DNA from: an uncultured Clostridia bacterium
Lineage (GTDB): Bacteria > Bacillota > Clostridia > TANB77 > CAG-508
Assembly: GCA_944393565.1 (NCBI GenBank)
Contig: CALYAM010000009.1
Span: forward strand, 1-45,003
Reading direction: 5' to 3'
DNA: 45,003 nt
Below, one piece after another: positions 1 to 10,582 of the stretch (position 1 is its first letter; every line of letters begins with the position of its first letter). Made by a program: the position numbers and the translations under genes. The notes below the pieces were generated by a model. The model was not told the DNA's origin. It worked only from the letters and a program-made list of their open reading frames with translations, and did no database searches.

Positions 1-298
1 TTTCAAAACCATTACACATTTGAACTTCATCTATTAAAACAAAATTATTTTTATTTTGTATATATTTTGATTCAATATAATCATTCAATTTGTGATATTC
101 ATTTAATTGTTCAAATTCTAATAAACTAAAATTTATATATATTATATTATAATTTTCAATATTTTTTTCAATATACTCTTTAAATTGTTCCAAAAGTTTT
201 GATTTTCCACTACGCCTTACTCCTGTAATAACTTTTATATCTGGAGTTCCAATTATGCTAATTAAGTCTTTCAAATAATCTCTTTCTATTATTTTCAT
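1..298 (-). CDS. AAA ATPase of the DUF4143-type family, N-terminal part (cut by window edge)
   Basis: The first 99 residues are visible and the gene runs off the left edge. There is a P-loop GVRRSGKS near residues 26-33 and a Walker B strand FVLIDEVQ near residues 86-93. This is the usual start of the archaeal-type AAA ATPases that carry a C-terminal DUF4143 nuclease-like domain, as does the complete protein at 24296-25603. The start ATG at 298 is preceded by a GAGGTGATT ribosome site. Cellular role of this family is largely unknown. Family call is good; the C-terminal domain is inferred because it lies outside the window. Confidence 0.75.
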   Translation of the reverse strand, partial: MKIIERDYLKDLISIIGTPDIKVITGVRRSGKSKLLEQFKEYIEKNIENYNIIYINFSLLEFEQLNEYHKLNDYIESKYIQNKNNFVLIDEVQMCNGFE

Positions 299-1429
299 AT
301 AGAATCACCTCACCAATATTATATCAGTATGACTTCCCAAAATCAAGTTTTTTTTATTTTTGGGAAATGAACATATATATTATATTGAAAACTAAGAATT
401 TTATACATAAAAAACCGACCATTATCAAAGTTTTGTGCAAAAAGGAATAGGAGTAATATATAAAACAGCCATAAACCTCCACTTCTGTTATTTCAAGGCT
501 TTTGACTGCTTTATAACTATTAATATTTTATTATATATATTTATTTCTATATATTATTTATATTATATTCTTTATTATTGTAATCTTTTGTATTACTTAT
601 CATATCTATATTTATTTGAGCTTCTAAAATCAATTTTAAAGCATTTATATATTTTACTTATATAATTTCATTACTATAAATTATTTTCTTATTATATATT
701 TTTATATATTAAATTGTATAATTATTTTTCAAAAATCTCCAAAGTGTCTATTTCTCTATATTTGCCTTATTTTACAGACAACAAACTATATGACTTAAAA
801 ATAAAAATGCCTTAAAATCGATTCTCGTGCGTCGTTTTTCTAGCACTTTTTAGGCTATTTTTCTATTATTCTAATTTAACTGATTTTAGGTGAAAACCTT
901 CAATAATTTTTATATTCATTTAATAGAAGTTACTTAAATCAATAATTAGCAATATTTTTAATAAACAAAGTTATATTAATTAAATTTAGAAACTGCTTAA
1001 AACTCATTTTGATGCGTCAATAATTTTATTCTTGTAAAAAAATATTATTAAAATTTAGTTATAAAAATTTTTTAAAATAATTTAATTATTTATATTTTTT
1101 GCAAACAACATTTGTTCGTTTTAAAAATATTTCTGTTTGGACTTATAAATTTAATTTTCAAAACTTAATTTTAAAATTTTAAATAAATTTTTAAATTATC
1201 TAATTGTATAATTTTTTTACAAATTCAAATTTAATAAATTTTATTAATATTAAAAAATTAGCTATCCCCCCTACTCTACCGTTTTTTACTAAAAATAGAA
1301 AAGATAAGTATTTCTCATTAAAAGAAACATTTATCTTCATTGTCTATTTTTTATATAGTCTGCTCAATTTAAATCTCCCTGCTTGAGGCAAGGGTTTTCC
1401 TAATTTATTTTTATTATCATAAATAATAT
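299..1429. other. Long AT-rich non-coding stretch
   Basis: No convincing gene is seen. The open frames here are low-complexity Leu/Ile/Tyr/Phe runs produced by AT-rich DNA and have no ribosome site. The stretch contains the first copy of a repeat with distinctive ends (421-461 and 1261-1289), described separately. Confidence 0.6.
421..1289. repeat. Repeat with related ends, copy 1 (about 870 bp)
   Basis: The left box (421-461) contains GTTTTGTGCAAAAAGGAATA followed by GGAGTAATATAT. The right box (1261-1289) contains GCTATCCCCCCTACTCTACC followed by a T-run. Both boxes recur around 2623-2770 in the same order. The reverse complement of the right box (a GTAAAAA...AGAATAG-like string) resembles the left box, so the two look like imperfect terminal inverted repeats. 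This suggests a non-autonomous mobile element, but no target duplication was identified. Confidence 0.45.
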
Positions 1430-2491
1430 CTAATTTTCAGATAAAAGTTTTATTAATCTTGTATTTTTATATAATCTTTCCCTTCCTACTTTTTCAGATT
1501 CTAAAAGTCCTATTTCTTCTAACTGATTTAAATATGAAGTTGCAGTAATTCTAGTAACATTACATGCTTTTTCTATATATGCTATTTTTGTATAAACTTC
1601 ATAAAATAAACTTTCTAATAATTCTTTCGAATATATTTTGGGTAATTTACTTCTAAATTCATCTTTATATTTTTTCATTTCATTTTGAATTTTTTCAATT
1701 AATGTTATTGTTTCTTTAGATGTAATTTCAATACCCTTTAAAATATATAGAATCCAATTTTCAAAATTATTATTATTCCTAACTTCATTAAATAATTTAT
1801 AATAGTCTTGTTTTGTCTTATTTATATATTTACTCAAGTATAGAATTGGGCTATCAATTAATTTATTTAATACAAGATATAGAATATTTAATATTCTTCC
1901 TGTTCTCCCATTTCCATCATAAAAAGGATGAATACTTTCAAATTGATAATGTATTAGACAAACTTTTATTAATGGGTCTATGCCATCTTCATTATTGTTT
2001 ATAAAGTCTTCTAAGTTCTTTAAATAAGTTCTTATTTCTTGTTCGCTTTGAGGTGGAGTATATATTGTTTCTCCAGTAATTGAATTTTTTAGTTCTGTAC
2101 CTGGTAATTTTCTAATCCCAGCATTATTATGCTCAATAGTTCCTTGTATTTTAATAATAGTGTTTGTATTTATATAACCATCTTTTTTAATTTGTTCATA
2201 TCCAAGCCAAATGGCATTTCTATAATCTACAACTTCTTTCGCATTTTCTTCTTTATAACCACTTTCTGTTAGTACTTTATAAATATCATCATGAGTTGTA
2301 ACAATATTTTCAATAGCACTACTATCTTTCGCCTCATTAATAGTTACAGCATTTATTAAAATATGCATATTGGGAATTGTATTTGAATATCCTTTTAATT
2401 CTGCTAATGCTCTTGATGATAAAGTTAATTGTTCTAAAATTTTATTTGTTTTTAGATTAACATTTTTATATGGTAACATTTCTAGTTTCAT
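1430..2491 (-). CDS. Fic/DOC family protein with N-terminal inhibitory helix and C-terminal winged helix
   Basis: 353 residues. The Fic active-site motif HPFYDGNGRTGR is intact around residue 190, with the catalytic His and the Asp/Gly/Arg phosphate-binding residues. An S-x-x-x-E-N motif (SSAIEN, near residue 60) fits the class II inhibitory helix that blocks ATP binding. The C-terminal 70 residues look like a winged-helix domain (VTRITATSYLNQLEEIGLLE). Fic enzymes usually transfer AMP to a protein hydroxyl; the target is unknown here. Start ATG at 2491 follows a GGAGGTAAAAT ribosome site. It is a lone gene lying between the two repeat copies and has no in-frame CGG codon. Confidence 0.88.
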   Translation of the reverse strand: MKLEMLPYKNVNLKTNKILEQLTLSSRALAELKGYSNTIPNMHILINAVTINEAKDSSAIENIVTTHDDIYKVLTESGYKEENAKEVVDYRNAIWLGYEQIKKDGYINTNTIIKIQGTIEHNNAGIRKLPGTELKNSITGETIYTPPQSEQEIRTYLKNLEDFINNNEDGIDPLIKVCLIHYQFESIHPFYDGNGRTGRILNILYLVLNKLIDSPILYLSKYINKTKQDYYKLFNEVRNNNNFENWILYILKGIEITSKETITLIEKIQNEMKKYKDEFRSKLPKIYSKELLESLFYEVYTKIAYIEKACNVTRITATSYLNQLEEIGLLESEKVGRERLYKNTRLIKLLSEN

Positions 2492-2622
2492 ATTTTACCT
2501 CCATATATATAAAATATCATATTTTTTATATATTTTCAATAAATATGTATAAAAAAAATAAAAAATTATACATATTTTGAAAACATGTATAATTTTTAGG
2601 TTATTTATATATAAAAGCGCTC

Positions 2623-2770
2623 GATTATTAAAGTTTTGTGCAAAAGGAATAGGAGTAATATATTACTTTTCAAATTAAAGATTACACAAAATTATATTTA
2701 AAATATTTATAAAGTTTTTATAGTTGCTTAATAAAAATGTGCTATCCCCACTATTCTACCGTTTTTTTAC
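2623..2770. repeat. Repeat with related ends, copy 2 (about 150 bp, MITE-like)
   Basis: The left box (2623-2662) is almost identical to 421-461, and the right box GCTATCCCCACTATTCTACC (2741-2760, then a T-run) matches 1261-1289. Only about 80 bp of unrelated AT-rich sequence separates the boxes here, against about 800 bp in copy 1. The Fic gene sits between the two copies, which are in the same orientation. The rest of the 2492-2895 gap holds nothing recognisable. Confidence 0.45.
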
Positions 2771-2895
2771 TCAAAAATTAAATGCCTATAATTTTTGAGT
2801 AATTTATTCTTCATAATTTTCTACTTCCTCTTTTAATGTATAATCAACATTAAATTATTTTTTTATTAATTATTTCTCCAATATGCATCCTCCAT

Positions 2896-5098
2896 TTATT
2901 TCTTTTTTAGCCTTAATGTATTTAGTATTACAGTTATACTACTAAATACCATAGATAAACTTGCAACCATTGGGCTAATAGATATTGCAACTGGTTTTAA
3001 TATACCAATTGCAATTGGTATCATTAATGCATTATAGAAAAATGCCCAAAATAGATTTTGTTTTATAATTATTATTGTTCTTTTACTTATATCTATTAAA
3101 TTTAAAATACTGTATAAATCATTTTTAGTTAAAATAACATCTGAAGAATCAATTGCTATATCTGTTCCACTTTTTACGCTAACACCAATATCTGCTGTTG
3201 CAAGTGCAGGACTATCATTTATTCCATCTCCACACATCATAACATATTTGTTTTCTTGTTTTAGTTTTTTAATTATATTTGTTTTTTCATTTGGTAATAC
3301 ATTTGCAATTACTTGAGTTATTCCTATATCTTTTGCAATTTTTTCTGCCGTATCCTTGTTATCTCCTGTTAGCATAATTGTATCAATATTTTTGTTATTC
3401 AATTTGCTTATTACTTCCTTACTATTTTCTCTTACAATATCATTTACCCCTATTAAAGCTATTATCTGCTCATTTTGAACAACATAAACAATACTATTTC
3501 CTTCAGCTGCCAATTCTTTCTCATCTTTTTCATATATATTTTTTATCTTATAGTTTTCAAGTATTTTAGAATTTCCTATAATAAATTTTTGTTCATCTAT
3601 TCTACCTATAATTCCAAATCCACTTACATTTCCAAATTCTTTTACTTGTAATGTTTCTAATTTATTATCTTTTAAGTAATCTGTAAATGCTTTTCCTATC
3701 GGATGTGAAGATTTACTTTCTATTGATCCAACTAATTGCAACAGTTTTTCATCACTCATATTGCTATAATTTTTTATTTCTGCAATTTTTAATGTACCAT
3801 AAGTTAATGTGCCTGTTTTATCAAACACAATTGTGTTTACTTTTTGTGCATTTTCTAATATTTCGCTTTTTTTAATTAAAATTCCGGTTGTTTGCACATT
3901 TTCCTTCTGATACTACTATCGCAAGTGGTGTTGCTAATCCTAAGCTACAAGGACAAGCTACTACTAATACTGTTACAAATGTTATTAATGCATTTTCAAA
4001 TCCATAACCTAAAATTAGATAAAAAATAAATGTTAATATGCTAATAGCAATAACTATTGGTACAAAATATCCGGAAACTGTGTCTGCAATTTTTGCAATT
4101 GGTGCTTTTGTATTGCTTGCTTCTACAACTAATTTTACTATTTCTGATATAGCTGACTCTTTACCTATTTTTTCTGCTTTATATTCTATATATCCATCAT
4201 AATTTATACTACCTGCAATTACTTTATTACCAATACTTTTGGTTTGTGGTTTACTTTCTCCTGTGATAAAAGATTCATCTAAATGAGTTTTTCCCTCTAC
4301 TATTTCTCCGTCTACTGAAATTCTTTCTCCAGGTTTGCTAATTACTATATCTCCTTTATTTACTTCATCTATTGTAACTGTTTTTTCTTTTCCATTTACT
4401 TTTATTGTTGCACTTTCTGGTGTAATTTTTACTAATTTTTGTATAGCTTCTTTTGTTTTGTCTTTACTAATTCCGTCAATATATCTTCCAAGTTTTATAA
4501 AGTAAATTATCATTACCACTGATTCAAAATATAAATGATGGATAGCTTCATTATTTCCTTTAAAAAGTAATATCATATTATATAAGCTGTAAAGGAAACT
4601 ACTAATTACTCCAATTCCAACTAATGTATCCATATTGGCAGTTTTATGTATTAAATTTTTATATCCATTTTTTAATATATCAAACCCATATATCATAAAA
4701 ATTATTGCAAATACAAATAAGCATATTGTATATCCAATAGGATTTTGATTTACATTAATTATTTTGAATGTTGGCAGATGAATCATATGTCCCATTGCAA
4801 TATATATTAAAATAATTGCAAGTATTGTAAAAATAATAAATTTAATCTTCTTTTTTTTATTTTTTCCTTCGATTTTTATTTCTTTAAATTCTCCTAAACT
4901 TTTAAAACCTGCTTTTCGTACAAATTCGTTAAGATTATCAATATTTAAAGTTTTCTCATCATACTCAATACTTGCATTAGCCATTACTAAATTAACAGAT
5001 GCTTTATTTATTCCTTCTTGCTTGTTTAAATATTTTTCTAAACCATTAGAACAAGCACTACAAGTCATCCCTTCTATTGATAATATTATTTTTTTCAT
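2896..5098 (-). CDS. copA: Copper-type P-type ATPase, apparent +1 frameshift at an in-frame CGG
   Basis: Restored length is 733 aa, normal for a CopA-type exporter. An N-terminal metal-binding domain has MTCSAC; membrane helices follow, then an actuator TGES (ITGES), the ion-binding VACPCSLGLATP, the phosphorylation site FDKTGTLT, and the hinge MCGDGINDSPAL. The CPC motif indicates Cu(I)/heavy-metal transport. The reading frame breaks just after the CPC helix: the codons AAC CGG AAT give a stop soon after, whereas dropping the C of CGG gives AAC GGA ATT (Asn-Gly-Ile), the conserved ENGILIK region. The start at 5098 was chosen for its match to the domain start; an in-frame ATG lies 18 codons upstream at 5152. 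It may be productive through recoding, a pseudogene, or a sequence error. Confidence 0.85.
3884..3886 (-). other. In-frame CGG +1 recoding site 1 (copA)
   Basis: Minus-strand context AAC-CGG-AAT. Reading C|GGA|ATT joins the two halves of copA at a conserved Gly. The frames were checked arithmetically: CGG is in phase with the upstream half and GGA is in phase with the downstream half. Confidence 0.75.
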
Positions 5099-5136
5099 AA
5101 TTAATTTTCCTTTACTACTTCCAAGCCCAATATCTT

Positions 5137-5228
5137 CTATTGTCTCTTCCATAGCCTTTCTACATTTTTGTTTGCAAGTATTTTTACTATTCCTGTTTTA
5201 TCAAATACAACTGTTTCTAATTTGACAA
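5137..5228 (-). pseudogene. Fragment of a P-type ATPase phosphorylation region (relic)
   Basis: About 28 codons reading KLETVVFDKTGIVK followed by a non-homologous tail and a stop. VVFDKTG is the hallmark phosphorylation motif of P-type ATPases, yet it stands alone upstream of the copA start. It is probably the scar of a duplicated or deleted ATPase. The fragment is short, so confidence is limited. Confidence 0.4.
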
Positions 5229-5382
5229 AACTTGTATAAAATGATATTTAAGATTAATATGGTAATAATTTTCTAACCAATATTCTAAATAATCACTATA
5301 CTATATTGTTGCAGGTGTAAATGAACAGCCTGTTTGATTATATTCATTATATGCTTTTGTTCCTATTCTGTAACCATTGATA
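5217..5382 (-). pseudogene. Degenerate fragment of a tyrosine recombinase (phage/ICE integrase), N-terminal part
   Basis: Directly after the secA stop, the minus strand reads AYNEYNQTGCSFTP, an in-frame TAG, then YSDYLEYWLENYY..INLKY. The segment looks like the core-binding region of Tn916/phage-type integrases (YxxYLxYWLxxYxxxNLK). It lacks a start, the catalytic domain, and has an internal stop, so it is a relic of a former integrated element at the 3' side of secA. Family call rests on pattern recognition only. Confidence 0.45.
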
Positions 5383-8142
5383 TTACTGGTTTTTCCCACA
5401 ACAATTTTTGTATTTTTTCCCACTTCCACATGGACATGGAGCATTTCTTCCTATCTGAGGTTCTTGCCTTTTTATTGGTGATGGCTTTGAAGATTTTTCT
5501 TGATTAGAATTTTGTATTTTGAGCCCTGCTGGCCCTTCTGATGTTATTCGTATAACAGGTGCTCTCTGTACTTTTTCATGTTTATGTACATGCATCAATA
5601 ATTTTACAACATCTGTTTTTATATCTTGTATCATTTGATCAAACATTTCAAAGCCTTCTATACGATACTGAACCACTGGATCCTTTTGACCATATGCACG
5701 GAGTCCTATTCCATCTTTTAGTTCATCCATGTTGTCAATATGATTCATCCACTTATCGTCTACAACTTTTAGCATAACAATACGTTCTAGTTCCCTTAGT
5801 TCATTGCTTCCTATTTCAGATTCTTTAAATTCATAATTATTTAGTGCTTTTTCCTTCAACTCATCTATCAAGTTTTCTTCTTTTAATTTTTCTTCATTCA
5901 ATGAGCTTAGCTCATTAACACAAAGTATGTCATTAGTTTCCATAAGTAAACCATTTTTGTTAACATCATTGCAATTATCTAAACCGGCTGTGTAACTTTT
6001 AATAATTGCTTCACTTTCTTCTTCTATCATGTGCAAAATTTTTGGTTTCAAATTATCACCATTTAATACCTGTTTTCTCTCTCCATAAATAATTTCTCTT
6101 TGAGTATTCATAACATCATCATATTGTAAGACATGTTTACGAATACTAAAATTTCTTCCCTCTACGCGTTTTTGAGCAGATTCTACTTGTCTTGATAAAA
6201 TACCTGCCTCTAGTGGCATATTTTCATCTGCTCCTAATGTATTATAAACTGTAGTAACCATATCTCCACCAAAAATTTTCATCAAATCATCATCAAGTGC
6301 AATATAAAATCTTGACTCGCCTGGATCACCCTGACGTCCACTACGTCCTCTTAATTGATTATCGATTCTTCTTGACTCGTGTCTTTCAGTTCCTATAATT
6401 TTTAATCCTCCAGCTTTAATAACTTTTTCTTTTTCTAATTGAATATCTTTAGAAAATTTTTGTTCAAGTTCTTTAAAAACTCTTCTAGAATTTAGAATTT
6501 CTTCATCAGTTGTTTCATTAAATGAATTAGCTTGATTAATAAGCTCATCAGAAAATTTTTGTTTTCTCATTTCCTGTTTTGCTAAAAATTCGCTGTTTCC
6601 TCCTAGCATTATATCTGTACCACGTCCAGCCATGTTTGTGGCAATTGTAACAGCACCAAATTTTCCAGCTTGAGCTATAATTTCAGCTTCTTTTTCATGA
6701 TATTTAGCATTTAATACTTCATGTTTAATGCCCTCTTTTTTTAGTATACTGCTTAATTTTTCAGATTTATCTATTGAAACCGTACCAACAAGAACAGGCT
6801 GTCCCTTTTCATGACTCTGCTTTATATCTGCAACGATAGCTCTATATTTTGCAGAATTATTTTTATAAATAATATCATTATGGTCTTTACGTATCATAGG
6901 TTTATTAGTTGGTATTGAAACAACATCTAAATTATATATTTCTCTAAATTCATTTTCCTCGGTCATAGCAGTACCTGTCATTCCTGCTAATTTTTCGTAC
7001 ATTCTAAAATAATTTTGGAATGTAATTGTAGCAAGAGTTTTGGATTCATTAGCTATTTTTACATTTTCTTTGGCCTCAATTGCTTGGTGTAACCCATTAT
7101 TATATCGTCTTCCATACATAATTCTTCCTGTGAATTCATCAACAATCAAAACCTCTCCATCTTTAACAATGTAGTCTGTATCTTTTTTCATAATTCCATA
7201 TGCGCGAAGAGCTTGATTTATGTGATGTACTATTTCAGAATTGTTTAAGTCATTTAGATTTTCTAAATTGAAAGCTTGTTCTGCTTTTTTTATTCCTTTA
7301 GCTGTAAGTGAGGCAGATTTTGCTTTCAAATCAACAATATAATCATATTTTTCATTATCTTCTGCCTGCATTTCATCTTTAACATCTTCTTCAACAATAA
7401 TTTTAGGTGAAAGTCTTTTTACAAAATCATTTGCTTGCTTGTATAAAGTAGATGATTCTCTGCCTGTGCCAGAGATAATAAGAGGAGTACGTGCCTCATC
7501 AATTAAAATGCTGTCTATTTCATCTACAATTGCATAGTATAGTGGTCTTTGGACCATTTGCTCTTTGTAAATAACCATGTTGTCTCTTAAATAGTCAAAT
7601 CCATACTCATTATTTGTACCATAAGTTATATCAGCATTATAAGCTTGTTGTTTTTCTTGTGATGTCATTCCAGACAAAACTAATCCCAGCGACAAGCCTA
7701 AGAAACGATAAAGGTTTCCCATCATTTCTCCTTGGTATTTTGCCAAATAATCATTCACTGTTACTAAATGTGTTCCTCTACCTGTTAAGGCATTTAAGTA
7801 CAATGGCAATGTAGCAGCAAGTGTTTTACCTTCACCAGTTTTCATTTCAGCAATTCTGCCTTGATGTAAAATTATTCCTCCCATCATTTGTACATCAAAA
7901 TGTCTTATCCCCAATACCCTTTTTGAGGCTTCTCTAACTACTGCAAATGCTTCTGGAAGAATTTCATCCAATGTTTGGCCATTTGCAAGTCTCTGCTTAA
8001 ATTCTTTTGTTTTTTCTTGCAACTGATTGTCTGTGAGGTTGTGCATATCTGATTCTAAGTTATTTATTCTTTCAACAATTGGCATAATTCTTTTTAATTC
8101 TTTTTCACTATATGTGCCAAATAACTTACTAAAAATTCCCAT
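5383..8142 (-). CDS. secA: Preprotein translocase ATPase SecA
   Basis: 919 aa, full length. The protein drives secretion through SecYEG at the cytoplasmic face. Visible are the Walker A region [10 protein letters not shown] (near residue 103), Walker B region [17 protein letters not shown] (near 207), the helicase II motifs [11 protein letters not shown] and [15 protein letters not shown], and a C-terminal zinc motif [13 protein letters not shown] at the very end. The frame is intact and contains only out-of-frame CGG triplets. A ribosome site AAAGGAGC precedes the ATG at 8142, and a good sigma-A-type promoter lies just upstream. It is transcribed divergently from the gene at 8271. Confidence 0.97.
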   Translation of the reverse strand: MGIFSKLFGTYSEKELKRIMPIVERINNLESDMHNLTDNQLQEKTKEFKQRLANGQTLDEILPEAFAVVREASKRVLGIRHFDVQMMGGIILHQGRIAEMKTGEGKTLAATLPLYLNALTGRGTHLVTVNDYLAKYQGEMMGNLYRFLGLSLGLVLSGMTSQEKQQAYNADITYGTNNEYGFDYLRDNMVIYKEQMVQRPLYYAIVDEIDSILIDEARTPLIISGTGRESSTLYKQANDFVKRLSPKIIVEEDVKDEMQAEDNEKYDYIVDLKAKSASLTAKGIKKAEQAFNLENLNDLNNSEIVHHINQALRAYGIMKKDTDYIVKDGEVLIVDEFTGRIMYGRRYNNGLHQAIEAKENVKIANESKTLATITFQNYFRMYEKLAGMTGTAMTEENEFREIYNLDVVSIPTNKPMIRKDHNDIIYKNNSAKYRAIVADIKQSHEKGQPVLVGTVSIDKSEKLSSILKKEGIKHEVLNAKYHEKEAEIIAQAGKFGAVTIATNMAGRGTDIMLGGNSEFLAKQEMRKQKFSDELINQANSFNETTDEEILNSRRVFKELEQKFSKDIQLEKEKVIKAGGLKIIGTERHESRRIDNQLRGRSGRQGDPGESRFYIALDDDLMKIFGGDMVTTVYNTLGADENMPLEAGILSRQVESAQKRVEGRNFSIRKHVLQYDDVMNTQREIIYGERKQVLNGDNLKPKILHMIEEESEAIIKSYTAGLDNCNDVNKNGLLMETNDILCVNELSSLNEEKLKEENLIDELKEKALNNYEFKESEIGSNELRELERIVMLKVVDDKWMNHIDNMDELKDGIGLRAYGQKDPVVQYRIEGFEMFDQMIQDIKTDVVKLLMHVHKHEKVQRAPVIRITSEGPAGLKIQNSNQEKSSKPSPIKRQEPQIGRNAPCPCGSGKKYKNCCGKNQ

Positions 8143-8174
8143 TATATAGCTCCTTTAAATTAATTTTCCATTGT

Positions 8175-8203
8175 ACTATATCACTTTTCTTAGTTTTCTG
8201 CAA
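8175..8203 (-). promoter_or_regulatory. Sigma-A-type promoter of secA
   Basis: On the minus strand a -35 box TTGCAG (8203-8198) and a -10 box TATAGT (8180-8175) are separated by exactly 17 nt, about 32 nt upstream of the secA ATG. Confidence 0.6.
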
Positions 8204-8270
8204 GTATATGAATATATAATATACTTTTAGCATAGATTGTATCAAACAGTTATGAAAGGGTGCTGCCTAT

Positions 8271-8825
8271 ATGTTTATATGTAATATTAGTTTAAACAAA
8301 ACAAAAACAGTAAAGTGGCTGTTTTCTATTATAGCAATAATACTTATTATTTTCTTTGCTTTTTCCGCATATCGAATATTTAAAGACAGCTTAAGTTCAT
8401 CTAATGCTGAAGTAAATGATTCCATTCCAGAGTCTGACATAATAAATATAAATGCGTCTAATTATACAAATATTTTAAAGACCGTACATGATGATTTGCA
8501 AAGTTATTTAGGAAAAAAAATTCATTTTTCTGGTTATATTTATAGGGTTTCTGACTTTTCTGATTCTCAATTCGTTTTAGCACGAGACATGATTATAAGT
8601 TCAAATCTCCGAACATTAATAGTTGGTTTTTTATGTGATAGTAAAGATGCAAAAAAGTTTGAAACAAATACATGGGTAGAATTAACAGGTACAATTACAA
8701 GGGGCTATTATCGAGAAGAAATTCCAATAATTCAAGTAACTCATATAGAAGAAGTAAATAAACCTGAAGAGATATTTGTATATCCTCCTGATGAATCTTT
8801 TGTTCCTACAACAAATTTATTTTAA
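8271..8825 (+). CDS. Membrane-anchored protein with TIGR03943/DUF1980-like C-terminal domain
   Basis: 184 aa. One hydrophobic helix lies near residues 15-37, followed by an exposed domain. The region around residues 90-165 (HFSGYIYR, QFVLARDMI, VELTGTITRGYY) resembles the C-terminal domain of the TIGR03943/YcgQ family, which usually follows a permease-like protein of the YcgR type; no such partner is adjacent. A ribosome site AAAGGGTG precedes the ATG. It is one of the few plus-strand genes, divergent from secA and convergent with the ytvI-like gene. Function unknown; the domain resemblance is moderate. Confidence 0.65.
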   Translation: MFICNISLNKTKTVKWLFSIIAIILIIFFAFSAYRIFKDSLSSSNAEVNDSIPESDIININASNYTNILKTVHDDLQSYLGKKIHFSGYIYRVSDFSDSQFVLARDMIISSNLRTLIVGFLCDSKDAKKFETNTWVELTGTITRGYYREEIPIIQVTHIEEVNKPEEIFVYPPDESFVPTTNLF

Positions 8826-8836
8826 TATTACTAACT

Positions 8837-9947
8837 TTACTTTCGATCAAAAATACTTTTTACAACTCCTCTATCAATTAATGTACTATATACATTAGTT
8901 AAAACTATTAAAATAATAGGTCCTACAAGTAATCCAATAATTCCTATAAATTTAAAACCTGTGTACATCGAAATTAGTGTAAAAATTGGATGAATACCAA
9001 TTTGCTTACTAACAACTTTAGGTTCAATTAATTGTCGAACAATAGATGTAATAGTTAATATAATTAAAAGATAAATAGCTAAATGGATATCACCATCTAT
9101 TGCAGAAAGCACAGCCCATGGGATTATCACTGTTCCAGAACCTAGTATTGGGAGTGCGTCAACAAATCCAATTGCTATTGCGGCTAAAAGTGGATATTTA
9201 ACATTCATACCTAAATAGCTTAAAATACATAATCCAATTAAAGTTATAACAAATGAAATTCCTACTAAAATAAATTCAGCCTTTAAATAGCATCCCAATG
9301 AGGAAACTATATTTTTTAAATGAATCATAAGGCGTTTAAGCCAAGTTTTAGGTAAATGATGCTCCATTTGGTCTAAAATATATAATTTATCTGTACAAAT
9401 GAAGTAAGTAGATATCAATGTAATTCCAACAAAAATAAAAAATGAAGGTAATTTTGTTACACCTTCTAGCAAACTACTTAAAGTTTCTCTTATCCACTCA
9501 GAAATCATTTGTATAAAGTCTTGAGAAGAATGGTTGAAAATGTCAAGTATTTGATTAGAAAGATTTATTTTATCAAAATTAATATTATTTATAATTTTAT
9601 CAAATTGTGAATAGATTTTTTCAATATAACCGGTTTAACCCTTGTAATAAATTCGAACTTTCTGAAATGATACTTACTATTCCTAGGCTTAATATAGCTA
9701 TAATAATAATTGATAAAGTTATTAAAACTATTACGGCTGATGTTTTCCTATTTAAACTTGTTTTTTTTGATGTTAATTTAATAATTGGCTCAACAGTTAA
9801 AGATATAATAAAGGCAATTAAAAATGGCATATAAAATATTGCTAGTCTAAAAGATAAATAAATCCCAACCCCTGTCAGTAAAAAAGCAAAAAGTCTTTTA
9901 AAAACCTTTGTCCAATATCCCATATCAATTACCAAATTTAGCACCAC
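8837..9947 (-). CDS. ytvI: AI-2E/YtvI-type membrane protein, apparent +1 frameshift at an in-frame CGG
   Basis: Restored length is up to 369 aa. The protein has multiple membrane helices and the family features SFRLAIFYMPFLIAF near the N-terminus and DALPILGSG / IEPKVVSKQIGIHP near the C-terminus, which match the sporulation integral membrane protein YtvI branch of the AI-2E exporter family. The frame breaks at AAC CGG TTA; skipping the C gives AAC GGT TAT ATT GAA (Asn-Gly-Tyr-Ile-Glu) and joins the halves without loss. The start is uncertain: GTG at 9947, TTG at 9935 (best spaced from AAAGGGTGG) or ATG at 9923. Role in sporulation is by family analogy. Confidence 0.8.
9630..9632 (-). other. 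In-frame CGG +1 recoding site 2 (ytvI)
   Basis: Minus-strand context AAC-CGG-TTA. Reading C|GGT|TAT restores the frame; unshifted reading reaches TGA two codons later. Confidence 0.75.
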
Positions 9948-9976
9948 CCTTTTTATACAATATATGCTTTGTTTTT

Positions 9977-10026
9977 AATAATATGTATAAAGCTTCGAAA
10001 TTTTTCGAAGCTTTATACATATTATT
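9977..10026. terminator. Near-perfect 24-bp palindrome, terminator of the CBS gene
   Basis: Arms 9977-10000 and 10003-10026 are perfectly complementary with a 2-nt spacer, centred on AGCTTCGAAA/TTTCGAAGCT. It overlaps the stop codon of the CBS gene and lies before the ytvI start. It probably ends the CBS transcript. Confidence 0.6.
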
Positions 10027-10459
10027 GTGAATTTTTTTCAGAACAATCACAAATGTGGCAAATACATTTTGCAATTTTATTATTTGGTACATCATCGTTT
10101 TTAGCTAGATCACCCAGGGTTATCATTCCAACTAATTTTTCATTTTCTACAACAGGAACTCTCCTTATTTGGTTTTGTGCCATTATATCCACAACCCAAT
10201 TTACGTCTGTATCTTTTGAAGTACGTATTACGTCAGTTGTCATAATGTCATTTATTTTGGTTTGTTTTGCATTTTTATCACAGGCAATACCTCTTAAAAT
10301 AATATCTCTATCTGTCACTATTCCTATTACACTTTGTTTCTCATCACAAATAGGTATACAGCCAATATGATGTTCGTTCATAAGTTTTACTACATCGCAA
10401 ATAGTATTATCCCTTGTTGCCCATACAATTTCCTTGCTCATACAATCTTTTACTCTCAT
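10022..10459 (-). CDS. CBS-domain pair protein with cysteine-rich tail
   Basis: 145 aa. Two CBS repeats are visible: VKDCMSKEIVWATRDNT and GIVTDRDIILRG (residues 3-55), then INDIMTTDVIRTSKDTD and MITLGDLAK (residues 70-125). CBS pairs bind adenosine nucleotides and act as energy or nucleotide sensors. The C-terminus CICHICDC packs five cysteine/histidine ligands into eight residues, which could bind a metal; this is unusual for the short CBS proteins. Ribosome site AGAAAGG. Stand-alone gene; target unknown. Confidence 0.85.
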   Translation of the reverse strand: MRVKDCMSKEIVWATRDNTICDVVKLMNEHHIGCIPICDEKQSVIGIVTDRDIILRGIACDKNAKQTKINDIMTTDVIRTSKDTDVNWVVDIMAQNQIRRVPVVENEKLVGMITLGDLAKNDDVPNNKIAKCICHICDCSEKNSQ

Positions 10460-10542
10460 TTTACTACCAACCTTTCTTTATATAATTTATTGGTAGTATT
10501 TGCAAAAGAAACAAAATTATGCAATTCATATTTAAAGTAAAA

Positions 10543-10569
10543 TAGCCACAAAATTTTCTTTTGCGGCTA
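10543..10569 (-). terminator. Terminator after the 10583-11137 gene
   Basis: TAGCC(A)CAAAA and TTTTG(C)GGCTA form a hairpin with a 5-nt loop, followed on the minus strand by TTTTAC. Confidence 0.55.
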
Positions 10570-10582
10570 CAATACATTTTGC

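Noticed and set aside
435-665. 76-aa open frame rich in Leu/Tyr/Ile
   Set aside because: Low-complexity translation of AT-rich repeat DNA with no ribosome site or family signal.
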